This document shows positions 8,353 to 18,126 of a stretch of DNA of 64,000 nucleotides, piece after piece. Source of the DNA: Scytonema hofmannii PCC 7110 (lineage in GTDB: Bacteria; Cyanobacteriota; Cyanobacteriia; Cyanobacteriales; Nostocaceae); the NCBI RefSeq assembly GCF_000346485.2, contig NZ_KQ976355.1, positions 124,001 to 188,000 on the forward strand, given 5' to 3'. Position numbers and translations under genes: made by a program. How positions within the stretch are numbered: the stretch's first letter is position 1; the number at the start of each line of letters is the position of its first letter. The notes beneath the pieces were generated by a model, which saw nothing but the letters and a program-made list of their open reading frames with translations, had not been told where the DNA came from and ran no database searches.

Positions 8353-10382
8353 AAATAAGAATAATTAAAGAATGAATATGTTTTCAAAAATCAATTAATA
8401 AAGCGTAATAAATTTGACCATAAAATTGGTCATACAAGCAATAAAAACTGAAGGAAGCAAGAATGTTCCTTTATGTGTTGGTAAATTTTGATTGACTATA
8501 AAAATTTGGTCAAGTTAAGAAATAAAATAATATTTTTGACAAGATGATGGTAGACAATTCAAAATAAAATGACGTTCTGAAGTTAAATTAATAATTTGAC
8601 TAATGCCATCTAAATTTAAAAAATGAATACCTTGAAAGCATTGAAATATCCATCTTAATGTCGGATTCATGGTTAACTTACCTAATTGATTCTTGACTCC
8701 GATTTTGATTCTCTTTAAACTATTCCTTAGTTGCCTTTGACCAAGATTATAAACTAACAAGCACAAGGACATTAAAAATAACATGGTCTCGATTCGCTCT
8801 GGGTTTTCAACGAAGAAGCTATCAGCAAAAAACAAAGGATCTTTTAAAAACCTAAAACCTCTTTCACAAGACTGTTGGTTTTTATAAGCTTGAATAATTT
8901 CTGAGGGTTCTAACTTCTCTTCACCAACTAAATTAGTCGCTAAAATAAATCTTCCAGCTTCTTTTCTTTTTATTTCTATTTCTTCTACTTTTTCAGTTAT
9001 TTTTCCTTCCATTCTATAAACAGTCTGATTCTTTTTTGACTGGCTTTCAAAAACTTTCACTTCTTTAATTTCATTAAATTTCAGCTTTTTGTTTATTCCT
9101 TTTAGTTTATATCTGGCTTGCTCTGGAGTTTCAAACTCTTCCTTTTTTATTTCATTGAGTAGTTTCTCAACCTTTTCTTTTTCTTTTTTTAGTTTTTTAT
9201 CTAGCTTTTTTAAATCACTATCTTTTCTTTTTTGACTTTCTACTATCAGCCAATTTTGTTGAATTCCACCATAATTTACTATTTGTGACTTCCATGTATA
9301 TCCATCTAAGTTTAAGCCCCCTCTTCTCTCTCTTTCTTTTGCATCTATCTCTTCTATCTCTACAGTTTGAACTAATTCCTGCGCTCTCTTAATTGTCATC
9401 GGTACACGACTTATCCATTTTAGATGCTGAATTAATTGGAGATTTTCTTGGCTATATAATGCACTATCACAAACCATAATACTGTCAAAAACTATTTGTT
9501 TTCTAAACTCTACTAAGATTTTTCCAAATACTACCTTATCAGCTTCATTTCCATCTCCCGTTCTCATGAATAATGGTATATCCCCATCACCACTCGTTAT
9601 TAAATCTAAAACACATTGCTTTAAATCTGGTCTATGGTCACGAGAATATCCTTTAGTTATAATTATCGGTCTTTCTCTGGTTATTCCCTCTTCTTTTTCT
9701 TTGATTTCTTCACTTTTATATTCTCCATGTAGATGAAATGATGTTGCGTCCAAATGGGAATATTTTAGCTCTATCTTAAATTTTTTAATCACTGACAAAA
9801 CAATTTCTATGAAGAGATTATTCAATCCATATTTGTATAGTTTATCCATAACTCTACCAATTTTATCATCATTGATATAATCACTTTTTACATTTTCTCC
9901 TAATAATATCTCAATTGCTTTATCGTCAAAAAACTGGCTAAATAGATATAAAGGTCTTGAAACGAATCCTAATCCATTGATTAAAATCGCTTTAACTATT
10001 ATTCCGGCTGCAATTTTTTCACGAGAGTCTATTCCTAATTTCTCATTAATTATTTCGACTATTCCTATTTCATCAATTAATCCGGCAACTATTCCTAAAT
10101 GATCGATATTTTTAATTTTTGCGTTTTCGATTTGAGACATTTTTCTAACATATTTTTGAGTTTTTTTGATTGTCTCATTTCAACTGAACCAATGTATATA
10201 TATTTCGGTTTATAAAAAGCTGGAAATCAGTTTTTTCTCTGCACTTTAGTCTCAGTGGCTTCGCCACACAGGTTTATTTCTAAATGTCCGGTTACTGATG
10301 ATTTTTGCGTATTATTATTTACTTTATATTTACGAACAACCATGTAGTTTTTTGTGCTTCATAATGAAGTGCGGAGTCTGGG
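8294..10382 (-). mobile_element. IS1634-family insertion sequence, 2089 bp
   Basis: The ends are inverted repeats. The left reads CCCAGACTCCGCACTTCA and the right end is its exact reverse complement. After three mismatches, TGAAG also matches on both sides. A perfect 6-bp target duplication, TTGTAA, flanks the element at 8288-8293 and 10383-10388. It contains a single intact transposase gene on the minus strand. Excision with one target copy kept rejoins the disrupted NTPase frame exactly, so insertion is probably recent. Confidence 0.92.
8515..10140 (-). CDS. IS1634-family transposase (DDE type)
   Basis: The 541-residue protein starts with the DUF4277-like region (DHLGIVAGLIDEIGIVEIIN). A DDE-type core follows, with Asp in YSHLDATSFHLHGEY (first catalytic position) and VCDSALYS (second). 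The C-terminal YKNQQSCERGFRFLKDP region carries the E-x2-R-x-F-x6-P type motif of IS4/IS1634 transposases. A lysine-rich insert lies at about 305-380. The length is normal for the family, and no frameshift is seen. It catalyses cut-and-paste movement of the surrounding IS. Confidence 0.92.
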   Translation of the reverse strand: MSQIENAKIKNIDHLGIVAGLIDEIGIVEIINEKLGIDSREKIAAGIIVKAILINGLGFVSRPLYLFSQFFDDKAIEILLGENVKSDYINDDKIGRVMDKLYKYGLNNLFIEIVLSVIKKFKIELKYSHLDATSFHLHGEYKSEEIKEKEEGITRERPIIITKGYSRDHRPDLKQCVLDLITSGDGDIPLFMRTGDGNEADKVVFGKILVEFRKQIVFDSIMVCDSALYSQENLQLIQHLKWISRVPMTIKRAQELVQTVEIEEIDAKERERRGGLNLDGYTWKSQIVNYGGIQQNWLIVESQKRKDSDLKKLDKKLKKEKEKVEKLLNEIKKEEFETPEQARYKLKGINKKLKFNEIKEVKVFESQSKKNQTVYRMEGKITEKVEEIEIKRKEAGRFILATNLVGEEKLEPSEIIQAYKNQQSCERGFRFLKDPLFFADSFFVENPERIETMLFLMSLCLLVYNLGQRQLRNSLKRIKIGVKNQLGKLTMNPTLRWIFQCFQGIHFLNLDGISQIINLTSERHFILNCLPSSCQKYYFIS

Positions 10383-11836
10383 TTGTAAATTAACCAATCT
10401 TGCAAAATATAATCTGCTAAAACATCTGGTTTCATTTTTAATAAATGGTCACGTGCTCCTCGCTCAAAAATAATGTTGTAGGTGATTAATTTATCTAAAC
10501 ATCGCTTAAGATCTGTGGAATTTTTACATCCAGCCTTTGTTTGAATCCAGTCCATTACCGCAGGATCTTCTCGATTGACGGTATCAAACAATGCTATCCA
10601 CCGTAAAAGATTCTGGATTTGGTCATGGGGAAGATTCTGTTGCTGTGGAATAATTTCTTCTAAATATTCAGATGCTAACCCCTCTACCTCTTGCGGCATT
10701 GTTTCAAGATTGCCTTTGCTCTCCAGTAATTTAATAGCGATCGCCATCCAGATTGGATAGTCATAATGTTGAGCAATCCAGGTAGCAGCTTCTATTTTCC
10801 AATTGGCTTTCTGTGTTTGCAGAGAGCCAAATTCCAGGAGTTCTTGACAGAAAGCTACTGCTGCACTTTCTTCTAAAGGTGCTAACGGCAACTCTTCAAC
10901 TATCTGGCGCTTCCGTATTCCCTGAAGATAGTTCAAAACCTTATCGTTAGGAGAGCGAACAGCAATAGCAACTTTCCAAGTCCTAGCACGACCGCCAGAA
11001 ATTTGCTCCACTAGAGTCTGTAGCACGGTCGCATCATCAGGTTCATCAATCAAAAGCAACGTAGGACGTTCGGGAATTAAACCCATAAACCATGAACTGG
11101 TGTTTGTCATCGTTGCCACATTTGCCCAAAGTACCTGCCATCCCTCTGGCAAAGCCTGAGTTTCCGCGCCTTCCAGAAGAAATCGAGTTTTACCAATGCC
11201 CCCTGCTCCATGAATTACAAGAATTTTCTTATTAGCATCATTTATAAAATTTTTGTATTGCCCTAATTCTTTTTCTCGCCCCTGATAACGAGCATTTAGG
11301 GCATGAGGATGATGGAATCCTTGCGATTGTTGCACCTGTTCACGTGCTTCAGCAATTCCCAAGAAAACTCGCGTTTCTCCACCAAAATAAGCTTGCTTTA
11401 GATCGGGATACTGATGCAGCTGTATTTCAATTTTTGATTTCTCCCAATAAGATGCTTCCAATCCCAAGCAGGCGAATAGCGGCTTAATCTCTTTATTCCA
11501 TTTCAAATCGTTACTTGAATTAAATGCAACATTACTTACCAATATCCATTTTTTTACTCCCTGCCAAATTTCTTGTGATTTACCAGGTGTTTCTAAATAT
11601 TTAGCAATTTTCTCAACTTCTTTTTTGGCATCTGCAATAGCTGAAGAGGTAGACTCTTTTTGATGAAACTTCATTTGGTAAATAGTAAGTCCATCTCCTG
11701 AACGTGCATCCTGGGCATAATCTTTTCCAGGGCGGACGTAAAGACGAGCTTCATGATCCTTAAGACGGATGAGCGAGCAAATCAAATCTTCAAATGTAGA
11801 ACCGCTTCTAATTAGTCCCCAGTTAATATCAAACAT
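10319..11836 (-). pseudogene. 5' part of an IS-split STAND NTPase with nuclease-like N-terminus
   Basis: The likely start is ATG 11836 (MFDINWGLIRSG). The longer open frame upstream is only the shadow of a relaxase relic on the other strand. Residues 1 to about 150 resemble a PD-(D/E)XK/Mrr-type fold, with SGDGLTIYQMKFH at about 46-58 giving the D...YQxK pattern. Residues about 204-218 hold a P-loop (VIHGAGGIGKTRF), and about 255-268 a Walker B (TLLLIDEPDD). The winged-helix part of a STAND module follows. This order (nuclease, STAND NTPase, helical sensor) is that of Avs-like antiphage proteins. Native coding ends at 10383; the last 20 or so codons are IS sequence. Confidence 0.7.
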
Positions 11837-11936
11837 AGAATTTAGCTTAATAATAAGTATTATACTTTTAGTAGACTGAAAACTTTTAGGATTTTGGGAA
11901 TAGCGACGCAACGCTTGTGAGAAATCCGGGCTAACC

Positions 11937-12239
11937 ACTGGCGGACTTGAAAGTGATGCAGTTTCTCGTGTTGTGTTGGTTAAATCTCCCATTAAAGTTT
12001 TATCACTCGCTGTTTTGGAACAACCGCGAGCGCAAAAGATCCTGTACTTAGCCGCTGATAGTGTCCGGTCTTTACCTTTGGAATTGTTACACCGAACAGC
12101 CAACGTCGTTGCTGCTTATCATAATGATGCTGCAGGCAAAGAAACTTACTTGGTAATTCGCAAAGTTTTACCACACACAACCAGGCTCAAACCAAAAACT
12201 AAGGATTGGAACGAACAGTTGATTGATTTTATGCTGTAG
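11937..12239 (+). pseudogene. Relic of a second relaxase-primase C-terminus
   Basis: The frame encodes the TOPRIM-like tail of the relaxase-primase protein at 2962-4704. It includes RVVLVKSPIKVLSLAVLEQ, an AAYHNDAAGKETY motif and KTKDWNEQLIDFML before the stop. It is diverged and lacks everything upstream. The Asp of the TOPRIM-like AYDND motif has become His. The start codon region is missing, so it is a gene relic. It marks one boundary of the bracketed defence pair. Confidence 0.7.
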
Positions 12240-12298
12240 CAGTTTTGACCGAAGGGAGAGGTTCCCAGCTTTTGGTTATATGAGTGCAAAGCGATCGC
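11967..12298 (+). repeat. Direct repeat, right copy (relaxase tail)
   Basis: This is the partner of the repeat at 4423-4757. Similarity runs past the stop codon through GTTATATGAGTGCAAAGCGA and ends at a GCGATCGC octamer in both copies. Confidence 0.8.
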
Positions 12299-12348
12299 CC
12301 ACTAATGCTAAAATCAAACAATATTTACCTAAAAAATCAGCAGGAGCC

Positions 12349-12915
12349 ATGACAGTTACAATTACCCCAACACAGAGCTTGGGAGAATTTCTTCAGATCC
12401 CAGAAACAAAGCCAAGCCTAGAATACATCAACGGCAAGATTGTACAAAAGCCAATGCCGAAAGGAAAACACAGCCGCTTACAGTTAAGGCTTTGCAATTG
12501 TATCAACGAGAACACAGAAAACCAGAAAATTGCTTATGCCTTCCCAGAATTGCGTTGTAGCTTTGGCACGCGCTCCATTGTACCTGATATAGCAGTTTTC
12601 AAATGGTCAAGAATTCCCTTTGATGCCGATGGGGAAGTTCCCAATGATTTTTTATTGTACCCAGATTGGACAATTGAAATCCTCTCCCCAGAACAAAGTT
12701 CAAATCGGGTAACTGGGAATATTCTTTATTGCTTACAACATGGTTGTCAGCTAGGATGGTTAATCGATCCAGCAGATCGGTCTATTTTAGTCTTTCGACG
12801 CGGTCAACAACCAGAATTGTTAGTAGGTAGCGATCGCTTGTCAGTATTAGAGAATATCGACCTAGACATAACAGTAGATACGATTTTTGGTTGGCTAAAG
12901 ATGTCCGGTAATTAA
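12349..12915 (+). CDS. Uma2 family (DUF820) endonuclease-like protein
   Basis: Start chosen at ATG 12349 because AGGAG lies 5 bp upstream; the longer frame back to 12223 runs into relic sequence. The 188-residue protein shows the Uma2 pattern: LEYINGKIVQKPMPKGKHSR at the N-terminus, then GTRSIVPDIAVFKW and PDWTIEILSPEQSSNR, which supply the Asp and Glu of the PD-(D/E)XK-like core. GCQLGWLIDPADRSILVFR follows. These proteins are very numerous in cyanobacteria, and their physiological role is not settled. It is probably monocistronic. Confidence 0.88.
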   Translation: MTVTITPTQSLGEFLQIPETKPSLEYINGKIVQKPMPKGKHSRLQLRLCNCINENTENQKIAYAFPELRCSFGTRSIVPDIAVFKWSRIPFDADGEVPNDFLLYPDWTIEILSPEQSSNRVTGNILYCLQHGCQLGWLIDPADRSILVFRRGQQPELLVGSDRLSVLENIDLDITVDTIFGWLKMSGN

Positions 12916-13026
12916 GCAATCATACTTCTTTACCGGTTTAATCGCCTTACTCGATAGTGCAAAAACTAAAATATTGCGTTATGTAGCGTTCGCAAAGCGC
13001 AAGCCGAAAGAGTGCTTATCCCCCCC

Positions 13027-13968
13027 TCAAACCAAATCCTCCAACAACCCAGTGATTTTCCCCTGTGCCTTAGCGCGGTTGTCATCGTAAATCATTAAGG
13101 TGTTGAGATTGCTATGACGCGATAACTTTTGTACGCTTCTCACATCTCCCCCAGTAGCATCCAGTGCTGCTGTCACCGACGAGTGTCTGATTTTGTGGGG
13201 ACTAATGGTTTTAGAAATTCCCGCTTCCTTCGCAATGCCAACCACAATTTTTCGGATGGCATCTCCCGTAAGACGGTGCCCGTAGTTTGGTCGCAACGAG
13301 ACAAACAACGGTTGCTTCACATCTAGTTCCTTCCTCACCAATAACCAATCTTGAATGGCTTTACAAGTTTTGGGTTGTAAGTCGATGCTTTCTTTCTGAG
13401 TTCCCCGACCCTTCCCCAAGATGCTCAAAGTTCTTTGCTCCAAATCTAAATCCTCAATATTACATCGCGACACTTCTTCTCGTCGCAGCGCATTCGCCCA
13501 TAACAATCTCAGCAAAGCATAATCGCGTTTGCCTTTAAGGGACGTGATGTCTGGTACGGCTAGCATTTTTCTAAAAGCATCGGGAGCAATACCTGTCGTA
13601 TCTCGGTAGGATTTGACTTTCTCACTTTTAATATCGGTTAAAGTCCAATCGCACTTTCCCACTTCATAAGCATAACTGACCAAGGATTTAATTGCTGCGA
13701 TCGCACGATTGACCGTTGCTTCTTTCAACTCCTTGTCAATCAGGTCTGCTTTGTACTTCAAAACCAAGGTGGCTGCCGAATGCCTGTCCATCTGCAAGAA
13801 CTGAGTCACTAACTCGGGAGTTGGCGAGCAGTTGCATAGGGCTTGGAAAAACTTTCGCAATTCCTTACCATACTCTCGCCTGGTGTTCTTGTTGCGTTTG
13901 AGTGCCAACCATTCTTCTAGGAGGTTGCGATCGCTGCTGCTAAGGAAGGGGTTATTTGCTGGTTGCAT
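13027..13968 (-). CDS. Tyrosine recombinase / phage-type integrase
   Basis: The 313-residue protein has an N-terminal SAM-like DNA-binding domain (about 10-100) and a C-terminal catalytic domain. The active-site set is visible: Arg in ALRREEVSR, Lys in LGKGRGTQK, H-x-x-R in SPHKIRHSS, the second His in LSRHSNLNTL, and the nucleophilic Tyr in MIYDDNRA. It cuts and rejoins DNA through a 3'-phosphotyrosine intermediate. Its start lies about 50 bp left of the outermost repeat of the Tn7-like composite. No att core is evident. It could serve plasmid dimer resolution or an integrative element. Confidence 0.88.
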   Translation of the reverse strand: MQPANNPFLSSSDRNLLEEWLALKRNKNTRREYGKELRKFFQALCNCSPTPELVTQFLQMDRHSAATLVLKYKADLIDKELKEATVNRAIAAIKSLVSYAYEVGKCDWTLTDIKSEKVKSYRDTTGIAPDAFRKMLAVPDITSLKGKRDYALLRLLWANALRREEVSRCNIEDLDLEQRTLSILGKGRGTQKESIDLQPKTCKAIQDWLLVRKELDVKQPLFVSLRPNYGHRLTGDAIRKIVVGIAKEAGISKTISPHKIRHSSVTAALDATGGDVRSVQKLSRHSNLNTLMIYDDNRAKAQGKITGLLEDLV

Positions 13969-14034
13969 TTAATTATCGAAAATGAAGCTTTTCGATAATT
14001 AATTTTAACGCCATGTGTGGGTTCGCTGTGGGTT

Positions 14035-14123
14035 TGTAGGTTTGCAGATAAATTGAAAAATCTGGCACATAAGATGAAATTTTGGCGCATAAGATGAAAT
14101 TTTTTTGCACATAAGATGAAAAA
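14035..14123. repeat. Left end of element 1: TnsB-type binding repeats
   Basis: Repeats follow one another about every 20 bp. GTTTGCAGATAAATTGAA is a degenerate outer copy. GGCACATAAGATGAAATT, GGCGCATAAGATGAAATT and TGCACATAAGATGAAA follow. Close spacing of short direct repeats at a transposon end is the known TnsB-binding layout of Tn7-like elements. Confidence 0.7.
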
Positions 14124-14171
14124 GTTGTCGCTGTTGCTAGTGTAGGGAGATGACCCACTTCTCGCGGGACT

Positions 14172-14846
14172 ATGGAGGTGGTAACGCCCTTGGTAAGAGC
14201 TAGAACAATTAAGAATACTGGAACCCGGAAAGTCATTGGGAAGTTTCCTTCTTTGAAGATGAACACCGTTGTCTGGTGGGAGTCGCAAATTGAAAGGGAC
14301 TACATATATCTGCTGGAAATCGACCCAGAGGTGGTGTCATACCAGGAACAACCCTTGACAATTACCTACACAATGGAAGGTAAGGTAAGGAAATATACAC
14401 CCGATTTTTTGGTCAATCAACTCCAAAAAACGCTGCTTGTGGAGGTTAAACCAGATGAAAAAGCACACTCAAAGAAAAATTTCCACCTATTTCGGCATAT
14501 CGCTCCTATCGCAAAAACCCACAATATGGAGTTTGTTGTGGTAACGGAGAAGATGATTAGAGTACAACCAAAATTAAATAACATCAAACTCCTCTACAAG
14601 TATGCAAGAGTGACGCTATCGCTGTCTAACTATTTGAATGTGAGGGAATATTTTCACGCCAATCAGTCCGTGTTAATGAAAGATGCACAACTGTCGTTGA
14701 AAGCAAAAGGAATCACTGTGAATATGTTGTTGCGATTGCTGTGGAGTGGTTGTCTCGTCACAGACATGATGCAACCGATAAACGGGGAAAGTTTGATTCA
14801 AATGTTAGCGAATGATTGTAATTGGGAGCGCCTAATAAACCAATGA
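14172..14846 (+). CDS. tnsA: TnsA endonuclease, element 1
   Basis: The 224-residue protein shows the TnsA N-terminal nuclease domain. WESQIERDYIYLLEIDPEV (about 35-53) carries the first Glu, RKYTPDFLV (about 75-83) the Asp, and LLVEVKPDE (about 92-100) the E-x-K. In Tn7, TnsA cuts the 5' ends of the element while TnsB cuts the 3' ends, giving cut-and-paste rather than replicative movement. The start lies about 50 bp inside the left-end repeats. The stop overlaps the tnsB start in an ATGA. It is shorter than Tn7 TnsA (273 residues). Confidence 0.88.
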   Translation: MEVVTPLVRARTIKNTGTRKVIGKFPSLKMNTVVWWESQIERDYIYLLEIDPEVVSYQEQPLTITYTMEGKVRKYTPDFLVNQLQKTLLVEVKPDEKAHSKKNFHLFRHIAPIAKTHNMEFVVVTEKMIRVQPKLNNIKLLYKYARVTLSLSNYLNVREYFHANQSVLMKDAQLSLKAKGITVNMLLRLLWSGCLVTDMMQPINGESLIQMLANDCNWERLINQ

Positions 14847-17083
14847 CCAGAATCCAATTTAAAAAAGGTCTGCACTTAGTATGGCATGGTCGCGAGTTAG
14901 TGATTGATGAGTGTATGTCTGGTGGAGAAATCCAACTAAAAGACCAGCTGACTAATAGAGTGTCAAAAGTCAAAGCAGTTACCTTAATTCAAGCACTTTT
15001 TCAAGGAGAGCTTGAATTTCTGGAATTGAATGCCCCAGAAAAAAATCATCAAAATAATCGATTGGGATACATTAATGTAGATTTTACGCAAATCAGTGCC
15101 GAATTAAGAGAGACAGCTAAAAGAAGATATAAGTATGTAGAAAGAGTTTTGTCATGTACACCAAGAAAGCTAACGAATAGTCAATTAGAACCGATTATTT
15201 CAGAGGTGTCAAAAGAAATAGAAGATAGTCATCCTCCCTCAAGAGTGACGCTGTATCGTTGGCTAAAAAATTACTTGGCATCAGGGCAAGATATTCGTTC
15301 ACTCATTCCCAACATGAGCGCCAAAGGCAATCGCGAAGTGAGAGTTCACCCAGAAGTCAGAAAAATTATCAATAATGCTATTGATAGCGTGTATTTGAAA
15401 ACAGAACAAGCAAGAGTATCTGATGTTTATAATCGAGTCACTATTGAACTTAATCAGTGCAATCGGCTGCGAGAGGCAGTTGGTCAAGAAAAATTGGAGC
15501 TACCTAATATTTCTACTATCTATCGCACCATCTACAAATTAGATAGCTATGAGAAAGCATCATGTCGCTATGGAAAAAGAATAGCCTCTCAATTATATGA
15601 CCCAGTACAGTTAGGTCCACGTCCTACTCGCCCTCTGGAAAGAGTAGAAATAGACCACACAAAATTGCCATTGTTTGTAGTAGATACAGAACATCGACTC
15701 CCCATTGGCACTCCTTGGTTAACCTCTATTGTGGATAAGTATTCAGGAGTAACGTTAGGTTATTACGCTTCTTTTGAACCGCCAAGTTATTTATCGGTGA
15801 TGCAATGCCTGCTACATGCTGTCCGCCCCAAAAATTACCTGCACTCACAGTACCCAAGCATAGAAAATAGTTGGGACACTTACGGGCTACCGGAGGTCAT
15901 TGTAGTTGATAATGCTCCGGAGTTTTACAGCAGCCACTTTGAAGATGCTTGCCTTCAGTTAGGAATAGTCGTCCAATACTCTCCGCCTAAGATGCCCTGG
16001 TATAAGAGTGCTATAGAAAGGTACTTTGGGGCAATAAATACTCAATTGCTGGGTGATAAACCAGGTAAAAACTTTTCTCGCCTTTTGCAAGCGTATGATT
16101 ATGACCCTCTCAAGAATGCAGTGGTTTCTTTTGAAGCTTTACAAGAAATTTTACAGATTTTCATTGTTGATATTCATAACCAAAGTTCCCATCCAGAACT
16201 CAAGGCTCCTCGCTCAAAAGTGTGGTCACAAGCCGTTTTAGAATTTCCGCCTGCTTTACCACCATCAGGTCAAGAACTACGGGTTTTAATCGGTAATAGA
16301 ACAACCCGTCTTCTGACTAGAAGAGGGATAGAATTTGAAGGTCTTATCTACAACAGTTGGGAACTAGCACAATTACGTTCTTCAATGAAGAAGTCAGAAA
16401 AGAGTTTGATTAAGTATGACCCGACTGATATATCTAAAATCTTCGTTTTCAACTCTAATACCAATCAGTTCCTGGAGGTGAAAGCACTGTCACAGGAATA
16501 TACTTCAGGATTAAGTCTTTGGCAACATAAAGTTATCAAGCAACTTGCACGAATTGAAGCAGAGAAAGTAGACATAGTGGCTTTAGCCCTAGCTAAAGAG
16601 AAAATTCAAAAAATTGTTGAGCGGGAATGGAAGACATCGAAAAAAGGGAAAACTCGTACCGATATGGCGAGGTGGAAGGGTATAGGACGTGAGGAATTTC
16701 AGAGAAACGACCAAGAATTCTCTCAAGAACAGCAGAGCGATTTTGCTATTAGCCAGAGCGTAAATAATTCCCAAATCATTAATTCTTCTAATTTGAAGCC
16801 AGATATAGCGGGTATATCTGACATTGGTAGTGCCTTCAACTATGAGCCATCACCAGAATCTACTGAAAGTGAAGCTGTGTCAAGTCCCCTAGCTGATAAC
16901 AATAACCTATCTGAAATGAGTCAAAACTTGCGTGGGACTAAACCTAAAAGAAAGCCCAAAAATTCTGTCTCTAAGAAATCAGCAACTGAGGTTAATAAAA
17001 AAGTGACTGTTACCGAGCAACAAACAGAAGAATGGCAACCAGATTTATCTGGATGGGATATCAGCATTGGATTACCAAAGTAA
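14843..17083 (+). CDS. tnsB: TnsB DDE transposase, element 1
   Basis: Start chosen at ATG 14843 because it overlaps the tnsA stop (ATGA), and MTRIQF lines up with MTRDRF of the paralogue in element 2. The protein has 746 residues. It has N-terminal helix-turn-helix regions (VTLYRWLKNYLASGQDIRSL), a retroviral-integrase-like core with DDE at VEIDHT, VIVVDNAPEF and YKSAIERYFGA, and a beta-barrel. A long Ser/Lys-rich tail ends in EEWQPDLSGWDISIGLPK, very like the tail of the paralogue and plausibly the TnsC-contact hook. It binds the end repeats and performs strand transfer. Confidence 0.92.
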   Translation: MTRIQFKKGLHLVWHGRELVIDECMSGGEIQLKDQLTNRVSKVKAVTLIQALFQGELEFLELNAPEKNHQNNRLGYINVDFTQISAELRETAKRRYKYVERVLSCTPRKLTNSQLEPIISEVSKEIEDSHPPSRVTLYRWLKNYLASGQDIRSLIPNMSAKGNREVRVHPEVRKIINNAIDSVYLKTEQARVSDVYNRVTIELNQCNRLREAVGQEKLELPNISTIYRTIYKLDSYEKASCRYGKRIASQLYDPVQLGPRPTRPLERVEIDHTKLPLFVVDTEHRLPIGTPWLTSIVDKYSGVTLGYYASFEPPSYLSVMQCLLHAVRPKNYLHSQYPSIENSWDTYGLPEVIVVDNAPEFYSSHFEDACLQLGIVVQYSPPKMPWYKSAIERYFGAINTQLLGDKPGKNFSRLLQAYDYDPLKNAVVSFEALQEILQIFIVDIHNQSSHPELKAPRSKVWSQAVLEFPPALPPSGQELRVLIGNRTTRLLTRRGIEFEGLIYNSWELAQLRSSMKKSEKSLIKYDPTDISKIFVFNSNTNQFLEVKALSQEYTSGLSLWQHKVIKQLARIEAEKVDIVALALAKEKIQKIVEREWKTSKKGKTRTDMARWKGIGREEFQRNDQEFSQEQQSDFAISQSVNNSQIINSSNLKPDIAGISDIGSAFNYEPSPESTESEAVSSPLADNNNLSEMSQNLRGTKPKRKPKNSVSKKSATEVNKKVTVTEQQTEEWQPDLSGWDISIGLPK

Positions 17084-17094
17084 CGGGAGGTTTT

Positions 17095-18114
17095 ATGCTT
17101 ACGGATAAAAAGGTTTTTGAAGAAAAGACGTTCTCCGAAAGGCTATACATTGCCAATAACATCTATATCATGTATCCTCGATTTAAAGAAATTTTATCGG
17201 CGATAGATGATTGTCATCATTTGTCGGATCTTAAAGATGAGCCAGAATGTTTATTTTTGAAAGGGGAAACTGGAACTGGTAAAACCACGATTCTGAAAAG
17301 TTATTGTCAGAACTACCCTCGAAGGGAAACATCTACTGGGAGTGTTGTTCCCGTACTGTCTGTAACAATTCCTTCTCCGGCGACAGTCAAAAGTGTTGTC
17401 ACTAAGCTTCTTTGGGAGTTGGGAGATCCTGCTTATGATAAAGGAACAACGGGAAATCAAACAATCAGACTGATTGGGTTAATGAAAGATTGTGGGGTTG
17501 AACTAGTTTTTTTGGATGAATTTCAACATTTTATCGACCGGGATTCAGCCAAAGTTCTTAAAACTGTATCGGACTGGTTAAAAGCTTTAATCTTGGACAC
17601 GAAAGTTCCAATGATTTTAATTGGATTGCCAGAAGCAGAAGCGGTTTTTCAATTTAATTGTCAACTCAGCCGGAGATTTGCTAATAGGCATAATCTTCTT
17701 CCTTTTTCCTGGTCTGATTCTGGAAAAGAATTTCGCACCTTTCTACATGCAGTAGAGTCGCAACTTCCTTTGAGTGAGGTGTCTGATTTAGCCAGTGAAG
17801 AAATGGCTATACGTTTCTACTATGCCTCTGACGGTATCATTGCTTATGTCATGAAGCTGATTCGTTATGGAATACATTTAGCACTTAAGAATAGTCAAGA
17901 AAAACTGGACTTAAATGTATTAGCTCTAGCCTATGAAAAGTCTGTTAAGGCTGATAAGCCACAGAAGAAAAATCCTTTCTTAACTGATGAATTTCTTTTA
18001 GATTTCAAGTCCAAGGAATTCTCTCAAGATTCGGGAGAGTTTCTCGGGGCTACTAACCAAAGAATCAAGCCGCGTCAAAAAGCTCAAACAGCATCTGATG
18101 TTTTACACAGATAA
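17095..18114 (+). CDS. tnsC: TnsC AAA+ regulator, element 1
   Basis: Start chosen at ATG 17095, preceded by GGAGG at a good distance; the frame open back to 17032 overlaps tnsB. The 339-residue protein has a P-loop GETGTGKTTIL (about 55), a Walker B VELVFLDEFQHF (about 137), and a sensor/arginine region around SRRFANRH. TnsC ATPases form filaments on target DNA and link the target selector (TniQ/TnsD) to the TnsAB transposase. Its size is near the compact TnsC of CRISPR-associated and other minimal Tn7-like elements, not the 555-residue Tn7 form. Confidence 0.92.
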   Translation: MLTDKKVFEEKTFSERLYIANNIYIMYPRFKEILSAIDDCHHLSDLKDEPECLFLKGETGTGKTTILKSYCQNYPRRETSTGSVVPVLSVTIPSPATVKSVVTKLLWELGDPAYDKGTTGNQTIRLIGLMKDCGVELVFLDEFQHFIDRDSAKVLKTVSDWLKALILDTKVPMILIGLPEAEAVFQFNCQLSRRFANRHNLLPFSWSDSGKEFRTFLHAVESQLPLSEVSDLASEEMAIRFYYASDGIIAYVMKLIRYGIHLALKNSQEKLDLNVLALAYEKSVKADKPQKKNPFLTDEFLLDFKSKEFSQDSGEFLGATNQRIKPRQKAQTASDVLHR

Positions 18115-18126
18115 AGTTCAAAAGTT

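Noticed and set aside
11837-12103. N-terminal extension of the STAND protein to 12103
   Set aside because: These codons are the antisense shadow of the relaxase-tail relic (11937-12239) and of spacer DNA. ATG 11836 starts the domain-like sequence.
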